From assembly GCF_030272615.1 (NCBI RefSeq), contig NC_081411.1, positions 829,888,160 through 829,952,159 on the forward strand: DNA of 64,000 nt, given 5' to 3'. This DNA comes from Cryptomeria japonica (Eukaryota > Streptophyta > Pinopsida > Cupressales > Cupressaceae). The first letter of the stretch is position 1; each line of letters opens with the position of its first letter. Positions 11,186 to 23,612 of this stretch are shown piece by piece. The notes under the pieces were generated by a model that was not told the origin of the DNA, did not search any database, and worked only from the letters and a program-made list of their open reading frames with translations. The position numbers and the translations under genes were made by a program.

Positions 11186-11793
11186 CTAGTTACTGGGCCC
11201 GACAACTTTAAGAGAAAAACCATCGAAGATCCATAGCAATTTGTTTAGAAATGGTCTCATCTTTATCATCTTTAGCAATTGAACAAAGAGTTGGCATTGC
11301 TCGATCAATGTCTTATTGCTAAAATTTTGGTCGAAAAGTCGTGTAGTCCACAATTGAATGGTTCTTGTTAACCTCTTGCCTTCAAGATTCACAATAATAT
11401 CATGGGCTGAAGAAAATGCAGGACCAAAGGAAAGGAACATGAGGGTTGTAGCAAGAACGTGCCAAAATGATGCGAAAAACCCTTCTATCACATGAGCCTC
11501 TGAAAAAATCCACAAAAAAGAAAAACTTGATGATCATAGTATGCATGATCAGAAAAGATTGTAGAGACAAATATATCTATTTTTTTTTGAAAAATCTTTG
11601 ATTCCTGCTTTGATACCATATTATGCAAGTAATTGGTAAAAAAATTGATGTACTGACAATGAGCAAGAATGCTCAATAAATAGATTACAAGGATTTACAA
11701 AAAATAGAAAGTTTCTAACAAGAAACTAAAATTACAATATATTACATGATTGACCATTAATAATTAACTTAGAAAAATATAATATTAATAGTC
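11186..11793 (-). mobile_element. LTR-retrotransposon end fragment (LTR, primer site and leader)
   Basis: On the minus strand, sequence from about 11,793 to 11,624 resembles an LTR end (CTTGTAATC, TTATTGAGCATTCTTGCTC, ending TTGCA). It is followed after a TAATA spacer by TGGTATCAAAGC, close to the initiator-tRNA-Met primer binding site (TGGTATCAGAGC). Leader sequence continues to about 11,186 with two overlapping short ORFs that match nothing I know. The arrangement fits a Ty1/copia-type element truncated at both sides; no gag or pol motif is visible. The LTR start and target-site duplication could not be placed. Confidence 0.5.
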
Positions 11794-11799
11794 ATTGCA

Positions 11800-12860
11800 T
11801 TCTTTTGTATCTTGCCCTAAGATAGCGAGTCTCAGTTCTACAATGGATTTGAATGCCATAGCTTTAAGACTCGGACTTCTTCGATTCAATCGTTATCATG
11901 TCTCTGAAGTTACCCAAATAAATAATTGTTCAGATGTTTTTCAATCCCTACTAGATAAGCTATCAAATAGTTCTTGAATTGACAAGTGATGCGACTAAAA
12001 ACCAAGGGTGTGACATGATGCCTTTTGTTAAAAAAGTAGTATGTATACTTCTTCAAGACCCTTTTAATGTGCTTTATAGCATACTACTTAGATTATATAG
12101 AAAAGTAAATATCAAACAAAATATTATATTTGATAACAAATTAGTGATAATTTAGAGCCATTAGATATAGTTTCTATAAAACTTTACAAATAATTAGATT
12201 TTATAGAAATGGAACCTTATGAAACTAACAAAAAGAAATTAATGGTTGAGTAATAAGTAGTGGATATTTCTTAACTCTTATTTTTATGATGTTTTTTATA
12301 GAGTTAAGACAATCCTTGATTTAGATGATTGATGGATACTAATATGATTAAATAGAGAACCAAAATAAAAATTTATACTAAATTATATTGTTGTATTCTA
12401 GACTTGCTAATGTGTTAACCATATAGTAAATTCCAAAGAAGTAACAACAAAAAAACTTATATTTAGCATGTTGTGATATATCTTTTGGCACATCATTAAA
12501 AATTATTGAGGTTTATTTTAAAAAATATATATTATTACCAATAAAAACAATTCTTTATTATCTTTAGGCTCAATCTTGTACATATATTCTAGACAATAAT
12601 GACAAAAAAAATAACTTTAATTAATTTACATGCTTCAAATCCATGCAAAAATTTATTTTGATCATATTTCAAACTAGTTATATAGATCATGTAATGTAAT
12701 TATGGAATAGTTCTAACATGTATATTGTATTGTGTTTTAGTGGGTAGATTATGGAGAAGCTTGTTTTGGGCAAGCACAATGGAAAATAACAAGATATTTC
12801 CAACCTTTAATGAGTACATGAAAGTTGTTGAATTAAGTGTAGCATTTGGACCAATATTGT
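11800..12860 (+). pseudogene. terpene synthase fragment, copy 1 (internal deletion)
   Basis: Three pieces match the larger terpene synthase pseudogene at 26,185-29,324. They are an exon B piece (DLNAIALRLGLLRFNRYHVS, about 11,840-11,910) with the start of its intron, an alpha-domain exon tail with the following intron (about 11,969-12,740), and the start of the next exon (WVDYGEACFGQAQWKITRYF, 12,741-12,857). The roughly 1.3 kb that separates the first two pieces in copy 2 is missing, joined at CAAATAG/TTCTTGAATTGAC near 11,970. After 12,857 the sequence changes to an unrelated repeat. It is a relic with no coding capacity. Confidence 0.75.
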
Positions 12861-12861
12861 G

Positions 12862-13250
12862 ATTTGAGAGTTAAAAGAAAAAAGAATTTGAGAATTCAAC
12901 TTGAGGATACACCCTTTTGTGGGCCACGAGATAGCTTTATGTATTTCCACTTGATTTTAGATCTGCTTAATAAAAAATCTTATCAAGAATGTATTTGTTT
13001 TGTAATTAAAAATTTTTGTTATGTAAGCCTTAAGGATGGGGTGGTCCCTTCACAAAGTAAAATTTGAGGAACTATCATACTGGTTATGACTCTATCACAA
13101 CTACATTAATTATAATTCTCCTTTATATATTATTTTGTTGGACATCAATAAATGATTGAATATTCATGTTCTCCCCTAATTTAAATGTGCGGAAGTTTAT
13201 ATCAATGGACATTAAATTAATATAGGAATCTAGGAACAAGGTAAAAAACC
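12862..13250 (+). repeat. dispersed repeat, copy 1 (second copy 57,884-58,262)
   Basis: About 380 bases shared, with scattered differences, with 57,884-58,262. Both carry AATTTGAGAATTCAACTT, GGATACACCCTTTTG, ATTTGAGGAACTATCATA and TTGGACATCAATAAATGATT in the same order. No protein motif was recognised in any frame. In both copies the repeat is joined to different upstream sequence, so it is a mobile or dispersed unit, possibly the 5' part of a LINE because an L1-type ORF follows here at about 13,330. Confidence 0.65.
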
Positions 13251-13329
13251 TTAGGCAGTAAGAAATCAAGAGGAAATTGTAGCGGGAAATTGTAGAGAGT
13301 AACATCAAAGAAACTTTAGATAAAAAAAC

Positions 13330-13945
13330 TAGGCTAAGGAGAGTATGCTAGTCTTCTTGCCAAGAATAAAAATCAGTACTTGGAATGTTATGAGAGCAAA
13401 TGTCCCTAACAAAAGAACCCTATTCAAGCATCAAATTGATGCTTGTGGGATGAAACTATTAGAGGATATCAGCATATCCACTTTCTCTAAATGGAACAAA
13501 TAAAAATTCTCCTTTTCTATCACTAGAGGAGCTGTTGGTGGTCTTGCTATTTTGTGGAACCCAAAATCAATAATGGTGGAAGAAATACTCAAGGATATGA
13601 ATTAGATTTCGGTCAAAGTATCACATTTCAATCTATGCTTTTGGATTCTCAACATTTATGGTCCTTCATGCATGGTAGACAAAAATTATTATGGAACACT
13701 ATGGGAACACTATCAATTATGCCAATTTAAACTAGTTATCCCAAGGTTTACAACTGTTTTCAGACATTCTTTCATTGTTAATATATGATCATTTTGTAGT
13801 AAACATATCTCTGTCAGCTAAAAACAAAGTCAAGAAAACAAGATCTTCCTTTAAATTTGAATCATCATGGTGTAGAAGCCCACAATTTCCTCCACTTCTC
13901 AAAGATTGGTGGAAAAAATATCCCTTTTTTTGCAAGGTTCCAATG
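13330..13945 (+). pseudogene. L1-type LINE endonuclease fragment, part 1
   Basis: The translation near 13,370-13,720 shows the start of a plant L1 apurinic endonuclease: STWNVMRANVPNKRTLFKHQ, then GAVGGLAILWNPKSI and LNIYGPS. Near 13,790-13,940 it continues with SDHFVVN...NK and SSFKFESSWCRSPQFPPLLK, the linker that precedes RT in plant L1 elements. The endonuclease nicks target DNA for target-primed reverse transcription. The SDH catalytic triplet is visible. The frame has stops and small shifts, and it is cut at 13,945 by the chromovirus; it resumes at 25,027. Confidence 0.7.
13941..13945. repeat. target-site duplication TCCAA (left)
   Basis: TCCAA directly before the chromovirus LTR start TGTAATAACCC. 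The same five bases follow the other end at 25,022-25,026, which is the five-base duplication expected of a Ty3 integrase. Confidence 0.85.
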
Positions 13946-16403
13946 TAATAACCCACCATAATTAACTCAACAAAATTGACCATTCTTTTTTTTTGTTTAA
14001 TTTAATCATTATGTTTGATTCAATCGCATACTCTAGGCATCCATCCATTTGGATTAGGCATTCATCCATCCAGGATGAGCATCTAACCATATGGGTTAAG
14101 CATTTGTCCATATGGGACATAAGATTTCACCTATCCAATACAGGATAGGCATCTACCCATACGGGGTAGGCATCTATCCAATTGGGATAGGAGGTGCTCT
14201 GGCCAGAGACTTAGACTCATCGGGACCATTCGGGTCCTGAGCCACTCACTAAGTACTACACTCTTCTAATAGAAGTGCACCAAGGTCATTGTCCTTAGGA
14301 TTAATTAAATAACATAATACAAGCTTGAATTCCACCTCGGAATTTGGCTTAAAGCCTCAGGAAGTCAAGCAAATCCATACGGGATTCCTTTCGAGTATGC
14401 ATTCAATTACTTTTTCTAATTTAATTATCTTATCTTTCAAAATAGGATTCTTACTCAATCTTTCTTTTACCAAGCCTAGACCCCACCCACAAACGCCTGA
14501 GTACATGGGACAACTCCATCCCAAGACTGCCTACATACTTGCTTCGACATGGGATCAAGGCGTAAAGTATGTAGTTTTATTTTCTACACTATGGTTTGAT
14601 GTAAACTGATTAGTGGGTATGCAACCTTTTCTAGGGTCAATGTTCCAGACAGTTTCTCTGTGATTTCTACCCATAGTGGTAGCACTTAAGCAAAGGCTCA
14701 AGGTGGCCTATTACTTGTGGCCTAAAGCAACTAGATCTTAAATTCTTATCATAAGCATCACCCATGACCAATTGTCAATCGACAACAATATTCAAGATTA
14801 AATCAATTTCATAAAAGCATTTCACTCACCATCCCTATAGGGGTTTACTATAGTTTAACTCAGTGGATGAAAGATCATTTTAGAGTTATCTTATTAAATT
14901 ATCGATCCAAGGGGGATTACCTGCCCCTTGGATTTTAACTTCCAAGTGTCCCTTATTATTCCCCGATGATTTATAGGGACGATGCCACAGATGCCGTTGA
15001 TGTATCTTTATTAGGCATTAAGTGCAGTAGTTCAACACGACGACATTACCCGTAAGTGTGACCTAGAGGCACTGTATATACCAAATGCTACTTGGTTTTG
15101 GTTTTCCAACTTCCTTTATTTAATTTTTTTTTTTTAGCTTATGATAAACATCATGCTTTGAAAATAATTATGAATTGCACGTGTACACTTAGACATTGCA
15201 AAGCTCAATTAATTGAAATAACTACTTGATAGATGACATGGAATAAAAACCATAACTAAAATTATTTATTCAAAACTTGAATATAACTTGCATAAAAATG
15301 ATAGTTAGCTAACTTGCATACTAACAATTAAATGTATAATTTGCAAGAAGAAGGGAACACCAATAATTGAAATCAATGTAAAGACATTTGCATGAAACAA
15401 AGGTAGGGTAAGTTGCATGCGAGAATATTGCTTATAAAACCACTAATCCCAACATAGAATTTAGCTTCAAGTCATTTAATTGCTAAGTGGATCTTAAGAG
15501 GATCTAAGTATCATTTAATATAAATTTGTTAAAACTAGTTATAAATCTAAAACTTACCTAAGTTTAAAAATTTTATTAACTAAAATTTATATTTATATAT
15601 AAAAGAAGGAATTTAAATAAACTAACATTTTAAACATATATGAAAAAGAGAATTTCTTTTTTAAAAATTAATATTGCCCGTTCGAATTATGTTTGATTGG
15701 CATTACATGCACTATATGAAAGCAACATCATTATTATTTATCCCCAAATAAAAGATTTAAAATCAAATAAAAGAATTTCTTTATATAAAGGAAGATATAT
15801 AACTATATTTTTGATATTACGAATTCCTCATAAGTAAATGTAAGGATAAGCAACAAGGAGAGAACCTAGTTTATCAAGCTTGATGTTGAATCCACTAGCT
15901 ACCCTTATGATCCTTCCTTGCAACTTGAGAGAAAATCCTTCAAACAACAACTTAAAATTCCTACAACGAAATTGAGACTACCAAAAAGATCTACTTCTAA
16001 AACTTGGGAAATTTTCTTCAAAACATAATCAACTCCCTTCTTTGAAACTTGCATATCATTTTATAAGAAAATTCCCTCCATTCCACTGTCTAGAAAATTT
16101 AATTAAAAAGGAGATTCTTTCCCAATTTTGGACTTCATGCAAATTGATTAGACTTACTGGAGGAGTTACATGCAAGGTGGTGGAGAATCCTCTAGAAGCT
16201 TCCTATTCTTCCTACAACATGTGCCATAATTGAAAGTGGAAAATAGATAAATAAAACTAATGTATATTTTCCATGTGTGTGTGTGTGTGTGTTTTATTAT
16301 TTTCATTCTTTTTATAACATTTATTCAATCATTTAAATATCTTATCCAAAAATATGATAGAATTGCATTTTAAATCCTAAAGTGATAAAGGCAAGTTGTG
16401 ACA
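13946..16403 (-). repeat. 3' LTR of the chromovirus
   Basis: A 2,458-base LTR reading TGTCACAAC...GGGTTATTACA on the minus strand. It aligns along its length with 21,213-25,021 apart from the secondary insertion there. It contains a short tandem family near 14,035-14,190 (repeats of GGCATCTATCCAT/GGATAGGCAT type) and a GT microsatellite at about 16,276-16,292. No coding capacity is seen. Confidence 0.9.
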
Positions 16404-16418
16404 TCCCCCCCTTAATTT
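16404..16418 (-). other. polypurine tract of the chromovirus
   Basis: On the minus strand AAATTAAGGGGGGGA immediately precedes the LTR start TGTCACAAC, the position and composition required of the plus-strand primer for LTR-retrotransposon reverse transcription. Confidence 0.85.
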
Positions 16419-16655
16419 GTGCATTGTCCTGATGCACTTATTGAATGTATCCAAAAGTGCCTATAGTTCATGATTAGTTTAAAACAAAAAAGGAAACAAC
16501 TGCTACATTTCCCTAGTATCTTCCCACATGGCATTCTTTTCATCATACTGGTCCCATTGTACCTTGCACTGATCAACCTCTCTGTTGCACAACTAGCACT
16601 GATGCCTCTCCAAGAATTTGAATGGCTCTATCATTATTCCTCCCATTTCCTAGAC
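16419..16655 (-). pseudogene. degraded chromodomain at the integrase C-terminus
   Basis: In the frame of integrase but beyond a TAG at 16,656-16,658, the minus strand reads EPFKFLERHQC, a stop, then VDQCKVQWDQYDEKNAMWED. This matches the tail of chromoviral chromodomains, which have the pattern ILDR...V.VQW......ATWE. Several TAG stops break it. The domain targets integration to chromatin. Its presence is the main ground for calling the element a chromovirus. Confidence 0.6.
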
Positions 16656-18356
16656 CTATAAAGCATCCCAATTCAAAATGTGTTTCTCATCAGGTACATA
16701 CTTTTTAAGAAGAGATACATGGAAGATATCATGGATTCGGCTCAACTGGGGAGGTAAGGTCAACCAGTATGCAATTGGATTAATCCTTCCCAATATTTCA
16801 AAGGGTCCAACATAACGAGGTGCAAGTTTGGTCTTTTTCCCAAACCTTATGGAACTCTTATGTGGCCTAACTCTTAGGAAGACTTTCTCTTCCACCTCAA
16901 ACTCCCTTGGTATCCTATTTTTGTCTGAATAACTTTTCTGCCTATCTAAGGCTTCCTTCAATCTTTGCCTAATTTCCTTAGTTTTCCTTTCCATTTCCTT
17001 CAACATGTCTGGTCCAACAATTACTCTATCCTCAAGACTATCCCAACTCAAAGGTGTTCGACATGGTCTACCATACAATGCTTCAAAAGGTGCCATTCCC
17101 AAAGATGTTTGATATGTATTATTGGAAGAAAACTCTACCAAAGGTAGGTAATCTTCCCATTTCTTCTATTGGTCCATGCAATACATGTGAAGTAGGTCCT
17201 CCAAAATCTGATTTGTCCTTTCGGTTTGACCATCAGTTTCAGGATGGTATGCAATGCTAAAATTTAGTTGAGTTCCCAGAGCTGATTGAAGAGTTGTCCA
17301 AAACCTTGAAGTGAATCTAGCATCTCTATTTGATATGATTTTCTTTGGCATTCCATGCAACCTAAATATTTCCTTAACAAAGCGCCTTGCCAAGGTAGGT
17401 GCATCATCCATCAGATTCCCTGGTATAAAGTGTGCTACCTTAGTAAGTTTGTCGATTACCACCATTATTGTATCATTTCTAGAAGTTGACATGGGTAACC
17501 CTTGCAAAAAATCCATGCTAATAACTTGCCACTTGTGTTGAGGTACATCGTGCAATTGTAACAATCCAGTTGGATGTCTATGTTCTACCTTTACTCTTTG
17601 ACACTCCAAACATTTAGCCACATACTTGACAATGTCATTTTTCATCCCTTGCCAAAAGTATAACTTCTTTAAATCTGCATAAAGTTTGTTAACTCCTGGG
17701 TGCCCTGAATAAGGGGCATTGTGAGCCTCTAACAAGACTACTTCCCTTAAGTTCCCTGAATTAGGAATATAGATTCTATTATTGTATCTGAGCAACCCAT
17801 CTTCATCTAATGTATACCCTTCAATCTTAGGATCGGTTGGATCATATTCTAAACTCAATTTGACTTGCTCATACCATGGGTCATGTCCTTGCTCATCCAT
17901 TATTTTCCTTTTGAAAGAAGTTTTGAATGTTGCTATAGTCATCAAGTGTCTCCTCCTACTTAAGGCATCTGCCACCCTATTTTCCTTCCCCTTAATATAT
18001 TCAATTTCAAAATCATATTCACTTAGAAACTCTAACCACCTTCTTTGTCTGGCATTTAAGTGGAGTTCAGTAAAGATGTACTTTAGTCCTTGGTTATCTA
18101 ACTTTAACTCAAAGGGCTTCCCTAGCAAGAAGTGTCTCCATTTTTGTAGGGCATGCACAATCGCTGCCAACTCTAAATCGTAGGGTACATAATTAACTTC
18201 ATGAGTCTTTAGCTTCCTGGATTCATAAACTACTACCCCTTCATCTTGGACAAGTACTCCTCCTAAACCTTCAATAGAAGCATCAATTACGACTGTGAAG
18301 TGTCCATTCAGATCTGGTACTTTTAGGATGGGTGCTGAAGTTAGTTTCCCTTTCAA
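16656..18356 (-). pseudogene. chromovirus RNase H and integrase
   Basis: From 18,356 the frame gives RNase H (VVIDASIEGLGGVLVQ, then YDLELAAIVHALQKWRHFL, then DNQGLKYIFTE) and then integrase. The integrase has the HHCC zinc-binding segment (HNAPYSGHPGVNKLYADL...CLECQRVKVEH) and the core with the first Asp in MDFLQGLP, SNRDARFTSRFW, and YHPETDGQTERTNQILEDLL (Glu). The second catalytic Asp, normally in S-D-R-D, is Asn (codon at 17,328-17,330). Between 17,166 and 17,141 the frame is interrupted near YCMDQ but continues as the GMAPFEALYGR motif and the integrase C-terminal barrel (LAPRYVGPFEILGRI). RNase H and integrase share one frame with RT. Confidence 0.9.
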
Positions 18357-19740
18357 AATTTGGAATGCCTTATCACTTTGTTATGTCCACACAAACCTTT
18401 TACCCTTCCTTTGTAATGAGGTGATGGGGTTTGTTATTTTAGAGAACCCTTCCACAAACATCCTATAGTACCCTACTAGCCCCATAAAGCTTCTTAGCTC
18501 TGAAATGTTTTTAGGGATCGGCTATTCTACTATTGCCTTTATCTTATCTGGATCAACTGCTATTCCTTCCTTTGATATTATATGCCCAAGGTAGTGAATA
18601 TTTTCTTCGAAGAAGGCACATTTTGACAGTTTCCTATGTAACTTATGTTCCCTCAATTTTTACAAAATAATTTGTAGGTGTACTAGATGCTCCTCCTCAT
18701 TCCTAGAGTAAATCAATATGTCATCTAGAAATACCAAAATGAATTTGTCCAAGTAGTCATGGAGTACACTATTCATTAGGTTCATAAATGTAGCTGGGGC
18801 ATTGATTACACCAAAAGGAACTACTGTGAATTCATAATGCCCATATCTAGTCCTGAAAGCTGTCTTCGAAATGTCCTCCTCCTTAATTCTGAGTTGATGG
18901 TATCTTGATCAGAGGTCTATCTTTGAGAAAATTTCTTCTCCTTTCATTTGGTCAAAAAGATCCTCTATTCGAGGTAAGGGATACCTATTCTTTATTGTGA
19001 CCTTGTTCAACATCCTATAGTTGATGCATAGTCTTAAGGTTCCATCCTTCTTCTTAACAAATAAGACTGGCGCTCCCCATGGTGATACACTTGGCCTTAT
19101 AAATCCCTTAGCTAAGAGTTCCTCTAATTTCATTTTGAGCTCTTGTAATTCGGTTGTGTTCATTCGGTAAGGTGCCCTTGATACTAGTTTAGCTCCTAGT
19201 AGTACGTTGATAGAAAAGTCAAACTTCCTTTTAGGAGGTAAGCTGGGTAATTCTTCTGGAAATACATCCTTTAATTCTTTTAAAAAAGGGGTATTTTCAA
19301 GGGTTGGGGTGTTTTCCTCTTTCCCTTCATCAATTGAAACCATATAGATTTGGCCTCCTCTTCTTCTTTCCTTCTTTAATTGCATGGCTGATATGGTTTC
19401 TATATTAATGGGATTAAACTTTCCTTGGATTTTGACCCTTTTTCCTCCATCATCCAAACATTCAACAAATTTGTTATAGAAATCTACATTAGCTTGATGG
19501 TCTATTAACCAACTCATTCCAATAATTATATCATATAATCCTAGGGGTGCCACATAGAGATCTACCCTTGTTTCAAACTTAGGAAATTGTACCCTTGCCC
19601 TCAGCAAACACTTAGTTACTTCCCTAGTTGCCTTATCCCCATATTGAACCGTCCATGATGACTCCATTTGATTTTACTAATTTAGGTGAGATGAAACATT
19701 CAGATGACCCAGTGTCAATTAGAATTGAAATTGGTTGTTC
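18357..19740 (-). pseudogene. chromovirus protease and reverse transcriptase
   Basis: Protease motif ILIDTGSSECFI lies near 19,720 and DIIIGMSWL near 19,530. RT follows: [59 protein letters not shown], a stop near 18,906, [20 protein letters not shown], the catalytic [12 protein letters not shown] near 18,720, and LGHIISKEGIAVDPDKIKAI. Protease starts in the gag frame and the rest is in another frame, so a one-base indel lies near 19,675. Further stops at about 18,380, 18,520, 18,660 and 18,906 close the frame. The order matches gag-pol of chromoviruses. Confidence 0.9.
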
Positions 19741-19799
19741 AAATAGTGTACCTGCAGTTTCCATGGGAACATTCTGGTATCTTCCTCTTCGGTTCCTAA

Positions 19800-21063
19800 C
19801 TGCTGCATGAATCCTTTGTTGGGGCCCTTGTTGGGGTTGATTGGCCCTAATCTAACCTTGCATCCTAGGAGACTCTCTAGCAAAATGGTTTCCCCCACAC
19901 ATAAAGCATCCACCTGGAAGACCCCTCCTACCTTGATTCCTAGGGGGATCATTCCTTGCTTCATTGGCCCTAGGTGAATAAGTTATCCCATTCTACTGAT
20001 CTTTCCTATTATAGTTGCCTCTATTATTATTGCCCCTATTATTATTATTTCCATTCCTTTGATATTGATTAGGAGGTGGCCTTCTTTTGGAAGAATTATT
20101 CCTTTGACCTTTGTTGAAATTAGTGTTCCCCTTGAATTCCTGCTTCCTTTTAAAAGAGTGGTTCCCATTATAGTTCTGCCCTGCTAGTGTTTGAATCTTC
20201 CTCTCTTGCCTTAGGGACTTTTCAAGTACTTCATTCATGTTTTTGGGTCCATGCATGTCAACCTCTACCCCTATGTTGGTATTTAGTCCCAAAATGAACT
20301 TTCTCGCTTAGCCCTCTTCATCTTTCTGGTACATAGGCACATACTTAAGCAATTTGGCAAACTTATCCCAATATTGTTGGATTGATAGGGGCCCTTGACA
20401 TAGATTGTGGAATTCTGTCACCTTCTCATCAAATAACAATTGAGGGAGCCACCTTTTTCAGAAGTGGTGAACAAATTGATCCCATGTGATCATATCCCTG
20501 CTATACCCATTTTGCTCCTTGGTGTTGGTCCACCAACTAGCTACCTCCCTTGTGAGTTGATAGGAACCCCATAAGGCCTTAGCTGTTTCGCTAAAATCTC
20601 TTAGTTCAAAATACTTTTCCATTTCATTTAACCAATTCTCAGCTCCTTCACTAATTTGTCTCCCATCAAACTTAGGAGGGGTGATTTTATTTAAGTCCTT
20701 GGAGAGTTCCAATATGTTATCTTCTTTTCTATTACCCATCATATTCCCTTGATTGCTACCAAGGTTTCCATTTTCAGTACCACTTCGATTTTCAATGTCA
20801 TTATGCCTTGCCCTAAGGTCCTGCATTGATTGTTCCAAGAAGTTGATTTTATCTCTTTGTTCGGTTAGAAGGTTGATTATAGCCTCGACCCCATCTTCGT
20901 TATTTCTTAGGTTATGTTGATCCCCTTCTTGGTCTTCCTCATGGTTTTCTTCATGGTTTTTCTCATGGTTTTCCTCATGGTTTTCTTCCCTTTGACTCCT
21001 AGTACATCTTCCATTTCCCCTTCCTCTTCCTCTTCCTCCTCCTCTTCCTCTTCCTCTAGCCAT
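19800..21063 (-). pseudogene. chromovirus gag
   Basis: The ORF opens with an Arg/Gly-rich tail (MARGRGRGGGRGRGRG) and short Asn-His-Glu-Glu repeats, a coiled-coil segment, then the gag core ITPPKFDGR, WLNEMEKYFELRD, ASWWTNTKEQNG, W.QF.HHF. A TGA near 20,456 interrupts it, and it resumes with KRWLPQLLFDEKVTEFHNL. The C-terminal part is Asn/Arg rich and ends in a zinc knuckle CFMCGGNHFARES near 19,900, where the last metal ligand Cys is Ser. Gag assembles the virus-like particle. Start is the first ATG after the primer binding site. Confidence 0.85.
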
Positions 21064-21190
21064 TCTAGGTTTTTACCTGAAAGTTAAATTATGTAGTTAG
21101 TTCTTGATTTAGGATTTTAAAATTTAATTTCTACCATTGCAAAACATTCCCTTAGTTGTTTAAATTGAAGTGAGCACAAGGGCTAGATTT

Positions 21191-21210
21191 GAACCTTTGC
21201 TCTGATACCA
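21191..21210 (-). other. primer binding site (tRNA-iMet type)
   Basis: TGGTATCAGAGCAAAGGTTC on the minus strand, two bases inside the 5' LTR end. The first twelve bases are the standard complement of initiator tRNA-Met used by many plant LTR elements. Confidence 0.9.
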
Positions 21211-22993
21211 TAGGTAATAACCCACCATAATTAACTCAACAAAATTGACCATTCTTTTTTTTTGTGTTTAATTTAATCATTGTGTTTGATTCAATCGCAT
21301 ACTCTGGGCATCCATCCATTTGGATTAGGCATTCATCTATCCAGGATGAGCATCTAACCATATGGGTTAGGCATTTGTCCATACAGCACATAAGATTTCA
21401 TCTATCCAATACAAGATAGGCATCTACCCATACAGGGTAGGCATCTATCCAATTGAGATAGGAGGTGCTCTAGCCAGAGACTTAGACTCATTAGGACCAT
21501 TCAGGTCTTGAGTGACTCACTAAGTACTACACTCTTCTAATAGAAGTGCACTGAGGTCGTCATCCTTAGGAGTAATTAAATAGCATAATACAAGCTTGAA
21601 TTCCACCTCGAAAGTTGGCTTAAAGCCTCGGGAAGTCAAGCGATCCATACGGGATTCCTTCCGAGTATGCATTCAATTACTTTTTCCAATTTAATTATCT
21701 TATCTTTCAAAATAGGATTCTTACTCAATCTTTCTTTTACCAAGCCTAAACCCCACCCACGAATGCCTGAGTACAAGGGACAACTCCATCCCAAGACTGT
21801 CTACATACCTGCTTCGGCACGAGATCAAGGTGTAAAGTATGTAGTTCTATTTTCTACTCTATGGTTTGATGTAAACTGATTAGTGGGTACACAACCCTTT
21901 CTAGGGTCAATGTCCCACATAGTTTCTCTGTGGTTTCTACCGATGGTGGTAGCACTTAAGCAAAGGCTCAAGGTGGCCTATTGCTTGTGGCATAAAACAA
22001 CTAGATCTTAAATTCTTATCATAGGCATCACCCATGACCAATTGTCAATCAACAACAATATTCAAGATTAAATCAATTTCATAAAATCATTTCACTCACC
22101 ATCCCTATAGGGGTTTACTATAGTTTAACTCAGTGGATGAAAGATCATTTTAGAGTTATCTTATTAAATTATTGATCCAAGGGGGATTACCCACCCCTTG
22201 GATTTTAACTTCCAAATGTCCCTTATTACTCCTCGATGATTTATAGGGACGATGCCACAGACATCGTTGATGTATCTTTATTAGGCATTAAGCGCAATAG
22301 TTCAACACGATGACATTACCCGTAAGCGTGACCCAGAGGCACTGTATATATCGAACGCTACTTGGTTTTGGTTTTCCAACTTCCTTTATTTAATTTTTTT
22401 TTTTTAGCTTATGATAAACATCATGCTTTGAAAATAATTATGAATTGAACGCGTACATTTAGACATTGCAAAGCTCAATTAATTGAAATAACTACTTGAT
22501 GGATGACATGGAATAAAAACCATAACTAAAATTATTTATTCAAAACTTGAATATAACTTGCATAAAAATGACAGTTAAGTAACTTCCATACTATCAATTA
22601 AATGTATAATTTGCATGAAGAAGGGAACACCAATAATTGAAATCAATGTAAAGACATTTGCATGAAACAAAGGTAGGGTAAGTTGCATGTGAGAATATCG
22701 CTTATAAAACCACTAATCCCAACATAGAATTTAGCTTCAAGTCATTTAATTGCTAAGTGGATCTTAAGAGGATCTAAGTATCATTTAATATAAATTTGTT
22801 AAAACTAGTTATAAATCTAAAATTTACCTAAGTTTAAAAATTTTATTAACTAAAATTTATATTTATATATAAAAGAAGGAATTTAAATAAACTAACATTT
22901 TAACATATATGAAAAAGAGAATTTCTTTTTTAAAAATTAACATTTCCACTTCGAATTATGTTTGATTGGCATTTAAAAGGGGTTAATGGGAGT

Positions 22994-23152
22994 GGGACCC
23001 CAGGGGTCCCCTCCACTACCCTGCGGCCACTACCGCAGCAGTGTCCGTAGGCTAGTGGGGGGTACCATTACAGTACCACTCCCCACTACCCTACAGTCAC
23101 TACCGCAGCAGTGTCCACAGGCTAGTGGGGGGTATCATTATGGTACCACTCC
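22994..23152. repeat. palindrome and 70-bp tandem dimer
   Basis: GGGACCCCAGGGGTCCC (22,994-23,010) has 8-base arms around one central A. Then come two 70-base units (23,013-23,082 and 23,083-23,152), each carrying CCACTACC, TACCGCAGCAGTGTCC and CTAGTGGGGGGTA. Within a unit CCCCACTA can pair with TAGTGGGG, so each unit can form a hairpin. Confidence 0.8.
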
Positions 23153-23239
23153 CTGTGGAGTATTAACTCCGTCCTCTACCTACGAGCAGGTACGCATAGG
23201 CACTATATCGTGCCAAGATAAATATTAATCACTTCGCAT

Positions 23240-23240
23240 A

Positions 23241-23299
<59 letters not shown>

Positions 23300-23612
23300 C
23301 ATACATATATATATATACATACATATATATATATATACATACATATATATGTATATATATATGTATATATATATATATACATACATATATATGTATATAT
23401 ATATGTATATATATATATATACATACATATATATACATATTTATGTATGTATATATATATATGTATGTATATATATATATACATACATATATATACATAT
23501 ATATATATATGTATATATATATACATATATATATATACATATTTATATATGTATATATATGTATGTGTATATATATATATGTATATATATATGTATATAT
23601 ATATATATTTTT
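23240..23612. repeat. TA / CA / TACATA microsatellite
   Basis: About 370 bases of alternating purine-pyrimidine dinucleotides: (TA)n, then (CA)n at 23,260-23,287, then mixed TATA, TACATA and GTATATA blocks. Long ORFs here are compositional artefacts. Confidence 0.95.

Noticed and set aside
11795-11977. Reading VTQINNCSDVFQSLLDKLSNSS as terpene synthase coding sequence
   Set aside because: In copy 2 the same segment lies between a donor site at 26,514 and an acceptor at 26,711, so it is intron.
16042-16233. 63-residue ORF repeated at 24,660-24,851
   Set aside because: It lies in the chromovirus LTR and is duplicated with it; no protein motif.
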